Positions 34,886-42,239 of a stretch of 64,000 nucleotides of DNA are shown here, piece after piece. Within the stretch, counting starts at the first letter, position 1. Each line of letters begins with the position of its first letter. The notes under the pieces were generated by a model, which was given only the letters and a program-made list of their open reading frames with translations, was not told the DNA's origin and searched no databases. The translations under genes and the position numbers were made by a program. Source of the DNA: Fertoeibacter niger (lineage in GTDB: Bacteria > Pseudomonadota > Alphaproteobacteria > Rhodobacterales > Rhodobacteraceae); assembly GCF_009380135.2 (NCBI RefSeq), contig NZ_WHUT02000006.1, positions 186,001 to 250,000 on the forward strand, in the 5' to 3' direction.

Positions 34886-36472
34886 ATGAACGACGAACTG
34901 AAGTATCTTCTGTCGCGCGCCGCTCAGGGCAAATACAGCCGTCGCGCCTTCATGGGCAAAGCTGCGGCCTTTGGCATGACGGCCGCGATGGCCAACACGC
35001 TGCTGGCGACCGCCGTGCGCGCCGAAGGCCCGGTGAAGGGTGGCACGCTGCTGATGGGTCTGGGTGGCGGCGAATCCACCAACAGCCTTGATCCGGCGCT
35101 GGCGGCCAGCCAGGTGCCCTTCCACGTTCTGCGCACCAGTGGCGAGCCGCTGGTTGACGTGACCGCCGATGGTCAGCTGGACATGCGGCTGGCGGAAAGC
35201 GTCGAAAGCTCGGCCGATGCAAAGACCTGGATGTTCAAGATCCGTCAGGGCGCAGAATTCCACAACGGCAAGACCGTGACACCGGATGACGTGCTGGCCA
35301 CCCTGCTGCGCCACAGCGATGAAAAGGCGCAATCGGGCGCGCTGGGCATCATGCAGGGCATCGAATCGATGAAGGTTGATGGCGACATGGTGGTTGTCAC
35401 CCTGTCCACCGCCAATGCCGACCTGCCCTATCTGATGGCCGATTACCACCTGATGATCCAGCCCGAGGGTGGCGTGGCCAACCCGGCGGATGGCATCGGG
35501 GCCGGTGCCTACAAGATCATCGTGAACGAGCCCGGCGTGCGCCACACGTTTGAAAAGCACGCGAATTACTGGGATTCGTCGCGCGGCCATTATTACGGGG
35601 TGGAATTTCTGGTCATCAACGACGCCACCGCGCGCATGGCTGCGATCCAGTCGGGCCAGGTGCATATCGCCAACCGGGTGGAGCCCAAGGTGGCCGGCCT
35701 TCTGGCACGCGCGCCGGGGCTGACGGTGAAGAACGTGTCGGGCCGTGGCCACTACGTGTTCATCATGCATGCCAATACCGCGCCCTTCGACAACAAGGAT
35801 CTGCGGCTGGCGCTGAAATACGCCATCGACCGGCAGGAGATGGTGGACAAGATCCTGCAAGGCTACGGCTCCATCGGCAACGATATCCCGATCAACGCGG
35901 CCTATCCGCTGTTTGACGAAAGCCTGCCGCAGCGCGCCTTCGATCTGGAAAAGGCGGCCGAGCATTACAAGGCCTCGGGGCATGACGGCAGCCCGATCAT
36001 CCTGCGCGTGTCGGATGTGGCCTTCCCGGGCGCCATCGACGCGGCGGCCCTATTCCAGCAATCGGCTGCCAAGGCCGGGATTCCGCTGGAAATCAAGCGC
36101 GAGCCGGGTGACGGTTACTGGTCAGAAGTCTGGAACAAGCAGCCGTTCTGCGCCTCATACTGGGGCGGGCGTCCGGTGCAGGACCAGATGTATTCCACCG
36201 CCTACCAGTCCACCGCCGACTGGAACGACACGCGGTTCTTCAACCCCAAGTTCGACGAGACGCTGCTGGCCGCGCGTGGCGAACTGGACCAGACCAAACG
36301 CAAGGCGATGTATGCCGAAATGGCCGCCATCCTGCATGACGAAGGCGGGTTGATCTGCCCGATGTTCAACGACTTCATTGAAGCGGTGGGCGACAAGGTG
36401 CAGGGCTGGGAAACCGATGGCGTGCAAGAAGTGATGAACGGCCTTGCGCCGCACAAGACCTGGCTCGCGTAA
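34886..36472 (+). CDS. ABC transporter substrate-binding protein, peptide/opine family (SBP_bac_5), Tat signal
   Basis: 528 residues. The N-terminus carries a twin-arginine signal (YSRRAFMGKAAAFGMTAAMA, cleaved near VRAEG), then the SBP_bac_5 fold: GGTLLMGLGGG, TWMFKIRQGAEFHNGKTVTPDDV, and LRLALKYAIDRQEMVDKIL. The family binds di/oligopeptides, opines, nickel or sugars, so the ligand is not decided. The ATG at 34886 with CAGGGAGA upstream is used. It heads an operon with two permeases and a fused ATPase, behind the CocE-like hydrolase. Confidence 0.92.
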   Translation: MNDELKYLLSRAAQGKYSRRAFMGKAAAFGMTAAMANTLLATAVRAEGPVKGGTLLMGLGGGESTNSLDPALAASQVPFHVLRTSGEPLVDVTADGQLDMRLAESVESSADAKTWMFKIRQGAEFHNGKTVTPDDVLATLLRHSDEKAQSGALGIMQGIESMKVDGDMVVVTLSTANADLPYLMADYHLMIQPEGGVANPADGIGAGAYKIIVNEPGVRHTFEKHANYWDSSRGHYYGVEFLVINDATARMAAIQSGQVHIANRVEPKVAGLLARAPGLTVKNVSGRGHYVFIMHANTAPFDNKDLRLALKYAIDRQEMVDKILQGYGSIGNDIPINAAYPLFDESLPQRAFDLEKAAEHYKASGHDGSPIILRVSDVAFPGAIDAAALFQQSAAKAGIPLEIKREPGDGYWSEVWNKQPFCASYWGGRPVQDQMYSTAYQSTADWNDTRFFNPKFDETLLAARGELDQTKRKAMYAEMAAILHDEGGLICPMFNDFIEAVGDKVQGWETDGVQEVMNGLAPHKTWLA

Positions 36473-36488
36473 CGCGGGCGGCGGGCGC

Positions 36489-37445
36489 ATGCACCCGATC
36501 CTGAAACTTCTGGTCCAGCGCATTGCGCTGGGCCTGCTCTTGCTGCTTGCGGCCTCGGTGCTGATCTTTGTCGGCACCACGGTTCTGCCGGGCGATGTGG
36601 CGCAGAACATATTGGGGCAGGGTGCGACCCCGCAGGCGCTGGAAAACCTGCGCCAGCAACTCGGCATGAACGACCCCGCCCATGTGCGGTATTTCAACTG
36701 GCTGGGCGGCGTGTTGCAGGGCGATCTGGGCACGGCGCTGACCAACGGGCAGGATATTGCCACCTCTATGGGGCAGCGGCTGGGCAATACGCTGTTTCTG
36801 GCCTTCTGGGCCGCCGTGGTGTCGGTGCCGCTGGCCATCGGGCTGGGGCTGATTGCGGTGCGCTACCGCAACCGCTGGCCCGACAAGGTGATTTCCACGA
36901 TCACGCTGGCCACCGTTTCAGTGCCCGAATTCCTGCTGGGCTATATCGCCATCTTCATCCTGTCGGTGCAGTTCCGCGCGCTGCCCTCGCTGGCGATGAT
37001 CAATGAAAGCATGAGCCTGGGCGAGCAGCTTTACGCCATATCGCTGCCGGTGCTGGTGCTGGTGCTGACCGTGCTGGGCCATATGATGCGCATGACGCGG
37101 GCCGCGATCCTGAACGTGATGCAATCGGCCTATATCGAGACGGCGGAGTTGAAGGGGCTGGCCCCGTTCACCATCATCTACCGCCACGCCTTTCCCAATG
37201 CCATCGCACCGGTGGTCAATGTGGTGATGCTGAACCTTGCCTATCTGGTGGTGGGGGTGGTCGTGGTCGAGGTGGTCTTTGTCTATCCCGGCATGGGGCA
37301 ATATCTGGTGGACCATGTGGCCAAACGCGATGTGCCGGTGGTGCAGGCCTGCGGGCTGGTGTTCGCCGCCGTCTATATCGGCATGAACATCATCGCCGAT
37401 GTGGTGTCCATTCTCGCCAACCCGCGCCTCAGGCATCCGAAATGA
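36489..37445 (+). CDS. ABC transporter permease, DppB/OppB type
   Basis: 318 residues with six predicted helices and the DppB layout: first helix LLLLLAASVLIFVGTTVLPGD, the P-G-D-x-A motif, and the EAA-type loop ETAELKGLAPFTIIYRHAFPNAIAPVVNV. The start ATG at 36489 lies 16 bases after the binding-protein stop. Pairs with the next permease. Confidence 0.93.
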   Translation: MHPILKLLVQRIALGLLLLLAASVLIFVGTTVLPGDVAQNILGQGATPQALENLRQQLGMNDPAHVRYFNWLGGVLQGDLGTALTNGQDIATSMGQRLGNTLFLAFWAAVVSVPLAIGLGLIAVRYRNRWPDKVISTITLATVSVPEFLLGYIAIFILSVQFRALPSLAMINESMSLGEQLYAISLPVLVLVLTVLGHMMRMTRAAILNVMQSAYIETAELKGLAPFTIIYRHAFPNAIAPVVNVVMLNLAYLVVGVVVVEVVFVYPGMGQYLVDHVAKRDVPVVQACGLVFAAVYIGMNIIADVVSILANPRLRHPK

Positions 37446-37452
37446 GGGCCGC

Positions 37453-38268
37453 ATGAGAATTCCGATTGCCGCCCTGATCGGGCTGATTTTCACCGGGGCC
37501 TACTTTCTGGCCGCCATCTTCGCCGGGTTGCTCGCGCCCTATGGCATGGCCGAAATCGTCGGCGATGTGTGGGAACCCGCATCGGCCGAACATTGGCTGG
37601 GCACTGACAGCATCGGCCGCGACCTGCTGTCGCGCATGATCTGGGGCGGGCAGACCACGATTTTCGTGGCCACCGCCGCCACGATCCTGTCATTCACACT
37701 GGGCTCTATCCTTGGGTTCATCGCCGCTGTGCGCGGGGGCTGGGTGGACCAGCTTTTGTCGCGGGGCGTCGATCTGATGATGTCGATCCCCTCGCTCATT
37801 TCCGCGCTGGTGGTGCTGTCGGTGATGCCGGTGACACTGCCGGTGTTGATCCTGGTGATGGGCCTCCTGGATGCGACGCGCGTGTTCCGCCTGTCGCGCG
37901 CCGTGGCGGTGGATATCGCGGTGATGGATTATGTCGAGGCGGCGCGCCTGCGCGGTGAAAAGCAGACATGGATCATCTTCCGCGAGATCCTGCCCAACGC
38001 GCTTTCCCCGCTGGTGGCCGAAATGGGGCTGCGTTTCATCTTTTCGGTGCTGTTCATTTCCACCCTGTCGTTCCTGGGGCTGGGCGTGCAGCCGCCTCTG
38101 GCCGACTGGGGCGGCATCGTGAAGGAAAACAAGGAGGGGATCGTTTACGGCATCCCCGCCGCGCTGATCCCGGCGGTGGCCATCGCCACGCTGGCCATCT
38201 CGGTCAACCTTGTGGCCGACTGGGTGCTGAACCGCACCACAAGCCTGAAAGGGGGCCGCGGTGGCTGA
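37453..38268 (+). CDS. ABC transporter permease, DppC/OppC type
   Basis: 271 residues, DppC-like: L-A-P-Y near the end of the first helix, HWLGTDSIGRDLLSRMIWGG (the DppC signature), and EAARLRGEKQTWIIFREILPNALSPLVAE as the ATPase-contact loop. Starts at the ATG 37453 and overlaps the ATPase GTG start by 8 bases. N-terminal part is short compared with E. coli DppC. Confidence 0.93.
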   Translation: MRIPIAALIGLIFTGAYFLAAIFAGLLAPYGMAEIVGDVWEPASAEHWLGTDSIGRDLLSRMIWGGQTTIFVATAATILSFTLGSILGFIAAVRGGWVDQLLSRGVDLMMSIPSLISALVVLSVMPVTLPVLILVMGLLDATRVFRLSRAVAVDIAVMDYVEAARLRGEKQTWIIFREILPNALSPLVAEMGLRFIFSVLFISTLSFLGLGVQPPLADWGGIVKENKEGIVYGIPAALIPAVAIATLAISVNLVADWVLNRTTSLKGGRGG

Positions 38269-39895
38269 CAATCTCTTGACGATCACGGGCCTGAAGATCG
38301 AGGCAACCGCCTATCCGCCCGGCGAGCCGCCGAAGGAGATCACGCTGGTGCATGGCGTCTCGCTGGAGCTGGAAAAGGGCAAGGTGCTGGGGCTGATCGG
38401 CGAATCCGGGGCGGGGAAATCCACCATCGGCTTGTCGTCCATGGCTTACGGGCGTGGCGGGGTGCGGCTGACGGCGGGCACCGTGACACTCAACGGGCGT
38501 GACATAAGGCTGGCGGCACCCGGCGCGCTGCGCGCCTTGCGCGGGCGCGAGGTGACGTATGTGGCGCAATCCGCCGCTGCCGCCTTCAACCCGGCCAAGC
38601 GGTTGATGGAACAGGTGATCGAGACCAGCCTGGCCCATGGCCTGATGGGCAAGGCCGAAGCCGAGGCGCGGGCGGTGATGCTGTTTGGCAAGCTGGGACT
38701 GCCCAACCCCGAAACCATCGGTCGGCGCTATCCGCATCAGGTGTCGGGCGGGCAGTTGCAGCGGGTGATGACGGCCATGGCGCTGTGCCCGAAACCCGAC
38801 CTCGTGGTGTTTGACGAACCCACCACCGCGCTGGATGTGACGACGCAGATCGAGGTTCTGGCCGCGATAAAGGAGGCGATCCGCGATACCGGGGTGGCCG
38901 CGCTTTACATCACCCATGACCTTGCGGTTGTGGCACAGGTGGCCGATCACATCATGGTGCTGCGGCAGGGCCGGATGGTGGAATATGGCACCACGGCCCA
39001 GATCATCGAGACCCCGCAAGAGGCCTACACGCAGGCGCTGGTGTCGGTCCGCTCTATCGACCATGTGGAAAAGCCCGAGGCGCCTTCCGTGCTGTCGGTT
39101 GCCCATGTGACCGCGCGCTACCGGGGCACCACATTCGACGTGCTGAAAAACGTGACGGTCGATCTGCCCGCGGGGCAGACGTTGGCCGTGGTGGGCGAAA
39201 GCGGGTCGGGCAAATCCACCCTCGCGCGGGTGATCACCGGGTTGCTGCCCGCCGCGCAAGGCAAGATCACCTTTGCGGGGCGCAGCCTGTCACCCGCACT
39301 GGCGCAGCGCACCAAGGATGACCTGCGCGAATTGCAGATGATCTACCAGATGGCCGATGTGGCGATGAACCCGCGCCAGACGGTCGGCACGATCATCGGG
39401 CGGCCGCTGGAGTTCTATTTCGGTCTGACGGGTGCTGCCAAGCGCCAGCGCGTGCAGGAACTCCTCGACCAGATCGAGATGGGCAAGGGCTATATCGACC
39501 GATACCCGGCCGAACTTTCGGGCGGGCAGAAACAGCGGGTCTGCATCGCCCGTGCGCTGGCGGCAAAGCCGAAGCTCATCATCTGCGACGAGGTGACATC
39601 GGCGCTGGACCCTCTGGTGGCCGATGGCATCCTGAAGCTGCTTCTGGCCCTGCAAGCGCAGGAAAACGTGGCCTATCTGTTCATCACGCATGATCTGGCT
39701 ACCGTGCGCGCCATCGCCGACCGGATCGCGGTGATGTATCGCGGCGAGGTGGTGCGCTATGGCACGAAAACCGACGTGCTTTCCCCGCCGTTCGACGATT
39801 ACACCGACCTGCTGCTGTCCTCGGTGCCGGAAATGGAACTGGGCTGGCTGGAGCAGGTGATCGCCAGCCGCAGGATGGTCGCAGCGGGGAACTGA
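38261..39895 (+). CDS. ABC transporter ATP-binding protein with two fused ATPase domains (DppD-DppF type)
   Basis: 544 residues, both ATPase subunits of the importer in one chain. Domain 1: Walker A GESGAGKST, signature V-S-G-G-Q-L-Q-R, Walker B VVFDEPTTALD, H-loop ITHD. Domain 2: Walker A GESGSGKST, signature L-S-G-G-Q-K-Q-R, Walker B IICDEVTSALD, ITHD. The Walker B loop of domain 2 has D-E-V-T where D-E-P-T/V-S is commoner. All catalytic residues are present in both halves. GTG start within the permease end. Confidence 0.95.
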   Translation: MADNLLTITGLKIEATAYPPGEPPKEITLVHGVSLELEKGKVLGLIGESGAGKSTIGLSSMAYGRGGVRLTAGTVTLNGRDIRLAAPGALRALRGREVTYVAQSAAAAFNPAKRLMEQVIETSLAHGLMGKAEAEARAVMLFGKLGLPNPETIGRRYPHQVSGGQLQRVMTAMALCPKPDLVVFDEPTTALDVTTQIEVLAAIKEAIRDTGVAALYITHDLAVVAQVADHIMVLRQGRMVEYGTTAQIIETPQEAYTQALVSVRSIDHVEKPEAPSVLSVAHVTARYRGTTFDVLKNVTVDLPAGQTLAVVGESGSGKSTLARVITGLLPAAQGKITFAGRSLSPALAQRTKDDLRELQMIYQMADVAMNPRQTVGTIIGRPLEFYFGLTGAAKRQRVQELLDQIEMGKGYIDRYPAELSGGQKQRVCIARALAAKPKLIICDEVTSALDPLVADGILKLLLALQAQENVAYLFITHDLATVRAIADRIAVMYRGEVVRYGTKTDVLSPPFDDYTDLLLSSVPEMELGWLEQVIASRRMVAAGN

Positions 39896-39920
39896 AGGGG
39901 CCGGCAAGCGCCTTCTTTCC

Positions 39921-39982
39921 ACTCTTTCCAGATGAAAATATCCACGGGGGGTCCGGGGGGCAGTCAGCCCCCCGGCGCTGGC
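39921..39982 (-). repeat. Dispersed repeat, copy 8
   Basis: Minus strand: perfect 9-bp hairpin CCGGGGGGC/GCCCCCCGG (39953-39961, 39967-39975), then GTGGATATTTTCATCTGG and AAAGAGTGG. Sits between the convergent ABC ATPase and hydrolase genes, immediately after the hydrolase stop. Confidence 0.8.
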
Positions 39983-39985
39983 AAG

Positions 39986-40897
39986 TCACACGACCGGCCA
40001 GCGCCCTTCCGCCAGCCCCGCCAGTGCCCCGGTTATCCGCGAAAAACTGTCGCGCGCCCTTGCCACCGAGTGCCGGGCGCGCAGATAGCCATGCACCAGC
40101 CCCGGCTCGCAGATCCATGCTGCCCGGCCCCCGGCGGCCAGAATGGCATCACGGTAGTCGCGCCCGTCATCGGCCAAAGGGTCGCATTCCGCGCTGATGA
40201 TCACCGTGGGGGGCAGGGCGGTGAAATCACGCGCCGCCAGTGCTGCGGCGGTCACATCATCGGCAGGCTCCGGCCCGTCATGGCGCAGGGCGGCGTAATA
40301 CAGCACATCGTCGCGGGTCAGCATGGGGGCCGCTGCATGCGTCAGATAGCTGCCGCGGTTGCGGTCGCCGCCCAGCCCCGGATAGATCAGCACCATCCCC
40401 GCCACGCGGCCCCGCAGCGCATGGGCGACCGATGCCGCCAGTGCCCCGCCCGCCGAATCGCCTGCCAGCAGCAAAGGCCCCTCGACGGCCCGCGCCACGG
40501 CCAGAGCATCGTCATAGGCGGCGGGGTGGCGGTGTTCGGGCACCAGACGGTAATCGGCGCTGATCACATGCAGGCCGGTCGCGGCGCAGATCTCGGCGCA
40601 GACATCGTCATGGCTGTCGAGCCCGCCCACTACGAAACCGCCGCCATGCAGATAGACCAGCGTGGCCGCGGGCGGGCCAAAGGTGTAGTTGCGCACCGGC
40701 ACACCCGCCCGTCGCCCGTCCTGCACGGCCACACCGGGCGGATGACCGCGGTGAAAAGCCCGGCACATCCTGTCATAGACCCGGCGCTGATCGTCCACCG
40801 ACAGGCCCACGGCGTCGGGCGGGTAACAGGCTTCGGTCGCGCGGATGAAAGGCCAGGTCTCGGCGTCGATAAGGGTTTGGTAATCGGGGTCGGTCAT
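39986..40897 (-). CDS. Alpha/beta hydrolase, hormone-sensitive-lipase (HSL) family
   Basis: 303 residues. The H-G-G-G-F oxyanion motif (LVYLHGGGFVVGGLDSH), nucleophile elbow G-D-S-A-G-G (LLLAGDSAGGALAASVA), acid in SAECDPLADDG and His in EPGLVHGYL. These define the bacterial HSL/acetyl-hydrolase group acting on short-chain esters. Start is the ATG at 40897. The open frame upstream to 41071 lacks family similarity. Convergent with the peptide-type ABC importer, with which it may or may not be functionally linked. Confidence 0.92.
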   Translation of the reverse strand: MTDPDYQTLIDAETWPFIRATEACYPPDAVGLSVDDQRRVYDRMCRAFHRGHPPGVAVQDGRRAGVPVRNYTFGPPAATLVYLHGGGFVVGGLDSHDDVCAEICAATGLHVISADYRLVPEHRHPAAYDDALAVARAVEGPLLLAGDSAGGALAASVAHALRGRVAGMVLIYPGLGGDRNRGSYLTHAAAPMLTRDDVLYYAALRHDGPEPADDVTAAALAARDFTALPPTVIISAECDPLADDGRDYRDAILAAGGRAAWICEPGLVHGYLRARHSVARARDSFSRITGALAGLAEGRWPVV

Positions 40898-41044
40898 GCT
40901 GCGGGTATCCTTGGCTTTCCTCCAGACTGCGCTGTTTCGATTCCGGCGGCAATGGGGGCGGCGCACCGCAAAATTGCCTGAATTCCACGATAACCTCGCC
41001 CATAACGCGAGCAGTTTCGTCCCAAGCACTGACAGGAGGCCAAC

Positions 41045-41509
41045 ATGCAGGTTTTTCGTCACTCCGACCACGAGGCTACGGTTGTGGGTTGGGATATCCG
41101 CGTGCTGCTGCTGGCGCGCGACGGTGGTGGGGCCAGCAACCCCGTGGCGCGTGCGCTGGCAGGGCTGGGTGGTCTGGTCGAGGGTGAGGCGGAGCTTTAC
41201 ACGGCACTGGCGGCGATGATTGATGATCCGCTGGGCTACGGCCTGTTCGTGATGGAATGCGATGGTTACGGGGGGGCGGAGGCCGGGCAGCTGGCCGTTT
41301 CACGGCTGACTGCTGCCGGGTTGCGCCTGCCTGTGCTGCTGATCAGCCGTGACTGCCGCGAGCAACGTTTTCCCGCGGACCGTTCCGCCCCGGTGCTGCT
41401 GCGGGCGCCCTTGTCGGCGGTGTCGCTGCGCGTCGGGTTTGAACATGCGTTGCGTGACCGGCTGTTGGCGCGGGTCTGGCAACAGGGCCACCCCCGGACC
41501 ACGGCCTGA
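41045..41509 (+). CDS. Unknown protein with a degenerate response-regulator receiver-like fold
   Basis: 154 residues, no close family recognised. The hydrophobic strand spacing imitates a receiver domain: strand 1 RVLLLARD (19-26), strand 3 GLFVMECDGYGG (66-77), strand 4 LPVLLISRDC (95-104), strand 5 APVLLRAPLS (115-124). The usual D-D pair after strand 1 is replaced by R-D, the phospho-Asp position reads C-D, and the conserved Lys of strand 5 is Arg120. A near-ideal AGGAGG ribosome site precedes the ATG by 6 bases, suggesting strong translation. It stands alone, divergent from the HSL hydrolase. Confidence 0.7.
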   Translation: MQVFRHSDHEATVVGWDIRVLLLARDGGGASNPVARALAGLGGLVEGEAELYTALAAMIDDPLGYGLFVMECDGYGGAEAGQLAVSRLTAAGLRLPVLLISRDCREQRFPADRSAPVLLRAPLSAVSLRVGFEHALRDRLLARVWQQGHPRTTA

Positions 41510-41604
41510 CAGAGACCGGCTGGCATCAGGCCCCAACCGGTGGTCTTTGGTGGCAACCAGAAGATGCGGCGGCAGCCTGATGGGCCGGCCGCCAGAATGG
41601 CAAA

Positions 41605-41630
41605 CGGGGCAGACCAAAGGATCTGCCCCG
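41605..41630. terminator. Stem-loop between the pseudo-receiver gene and the cold-shock gene
   Basis: Perfect 9-bp arms CGGGGCAGA and TCTGCCCCG with an 8-base loop between two convergent genes, probably terminating both. No long T-run on either strand. Confidence 0.55.
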
Positions 41631-41664
41631 CTGCAATGTCCTTGCGGCCCGGAGGCCGGCGCAA

Positions 41665-41871
41665 TCAGGCGATCGACAGGTTGGTCGCCGATTCGCGGCC
41701 GTCACGGCCTGCTTCGATGTCGAAGGTCACAGCCTGACCGTCAGCCAGCGAACGGATACCAGCGCGTTCCAGCGCGGTGATGTGAACGAACACGTCCTTC
41801 TTGCCGCCTTCCGGTGCAATAAAGCCGAAACCCTTGGTGGCGTTGAACCATTTCACGGTGCCTTTGGCCAT
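41665..41871 (-). CDS. Cold-shock protein (CspA family)
   Basis: 68 residues, single cold-shock OB-fold. RNP1 K-G-F-G-F-I and RNP2 V-F-V-H-I are intact ([32 protein letters not shown]). It binds single-stranded nucleic acid as an RNA chaperone. The ATG at 41871 follows AGAGGAG. The in-frame extension to 42024 is likely untranslated leader, which cold-shock genes often have. Which paralogue this is cannot be told. Confidence 0.95.
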   Translation of the reverse strand: MAKGTVKWFNATKGFGFIAPEGGKKDVFVHITALERAGIRSLADGQAVTFDIEAGRDGRESATNLSIA

Positions 41872-42048
41872 CGTGATGTCTCCTCTAAGAATCCCGCCCG
41901 CGGAACTGCGGCGGCGTGGCTCAGTCAGGGCAAGATCGAAAGACTGTGGCCTTGGAAGGGAGACAGTGGTCGATAGTGATAACGTCGCGGCTTTGTGCTT
42001 ATGCCTTATCTGGCCGAAAATCAAGGGTTATCGGCAGGCTGCTGGGCG
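41872..42048. other. Leader and promoter region of the cold-shock gene
   Basis: 177 bases upstream of the csp start. Moderately AT-rich at 41975-42035, with a TTGATT (minus strand, near 42020) that could be a -35 element. No gene seen besides the csp leader. Confidence 0.35.
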
Positions 42049-42126
42049 TCAGAAAACGTCGATGACGTAAAGGATGATGATGATCGGGATCGGGATGCCG
42101 ATGGCCCAGGCCAGAATACCCTTCAT
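42049..42126 (-). CDS. 25-residue single-helix membrane peptide
   Basis: Small open frame encoding a peptide with one transmembrane helix: begins M-K-G-I-L-A-W-A-I-G, then a run of Pro/Ile (PIPIIIILYVI) and ends D-V-F. An AAAGGAC ribosome site lies about 6 bases before the ATG. I recall similarly short W-A-x-G-I-P-I-type peptides as unannotated or hypothetical in Rhodobacteraceae, but cannot verify this. It is on the same strand as, and between, the RTX-like gene and csp. Confidence 0.6.
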   Translation of the reverse strand: MKGILAWAIGIPIPIIIILYVIDVF

Positions 42127-42166
42127 TGTGTGTCCTTTCGCGGTTGATCTTGAAAGGCAACGCGCG

Positions 42167-42193
42167 CCGCCGCGGTCGGTTCCACCGCGGCGG
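42167..42193 (-). terminator. Stem-loop after the RTX-like gene
   Basis: Perfect 10-bp arms CCGCCGCGGT and ACCGCGGCGG with a 7-base loop, downstream of the RTX-like stop and ahead of the 25-residue peptide. Followed by GC-rich sequence, so not a canonical T-run terminator. Confidence 0.5.
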
Positions 42194-42239
42194 AAGAATC
42201 ACGCGCGCACAGCACTGATGAGTGGTGCGCTGCTGCACT

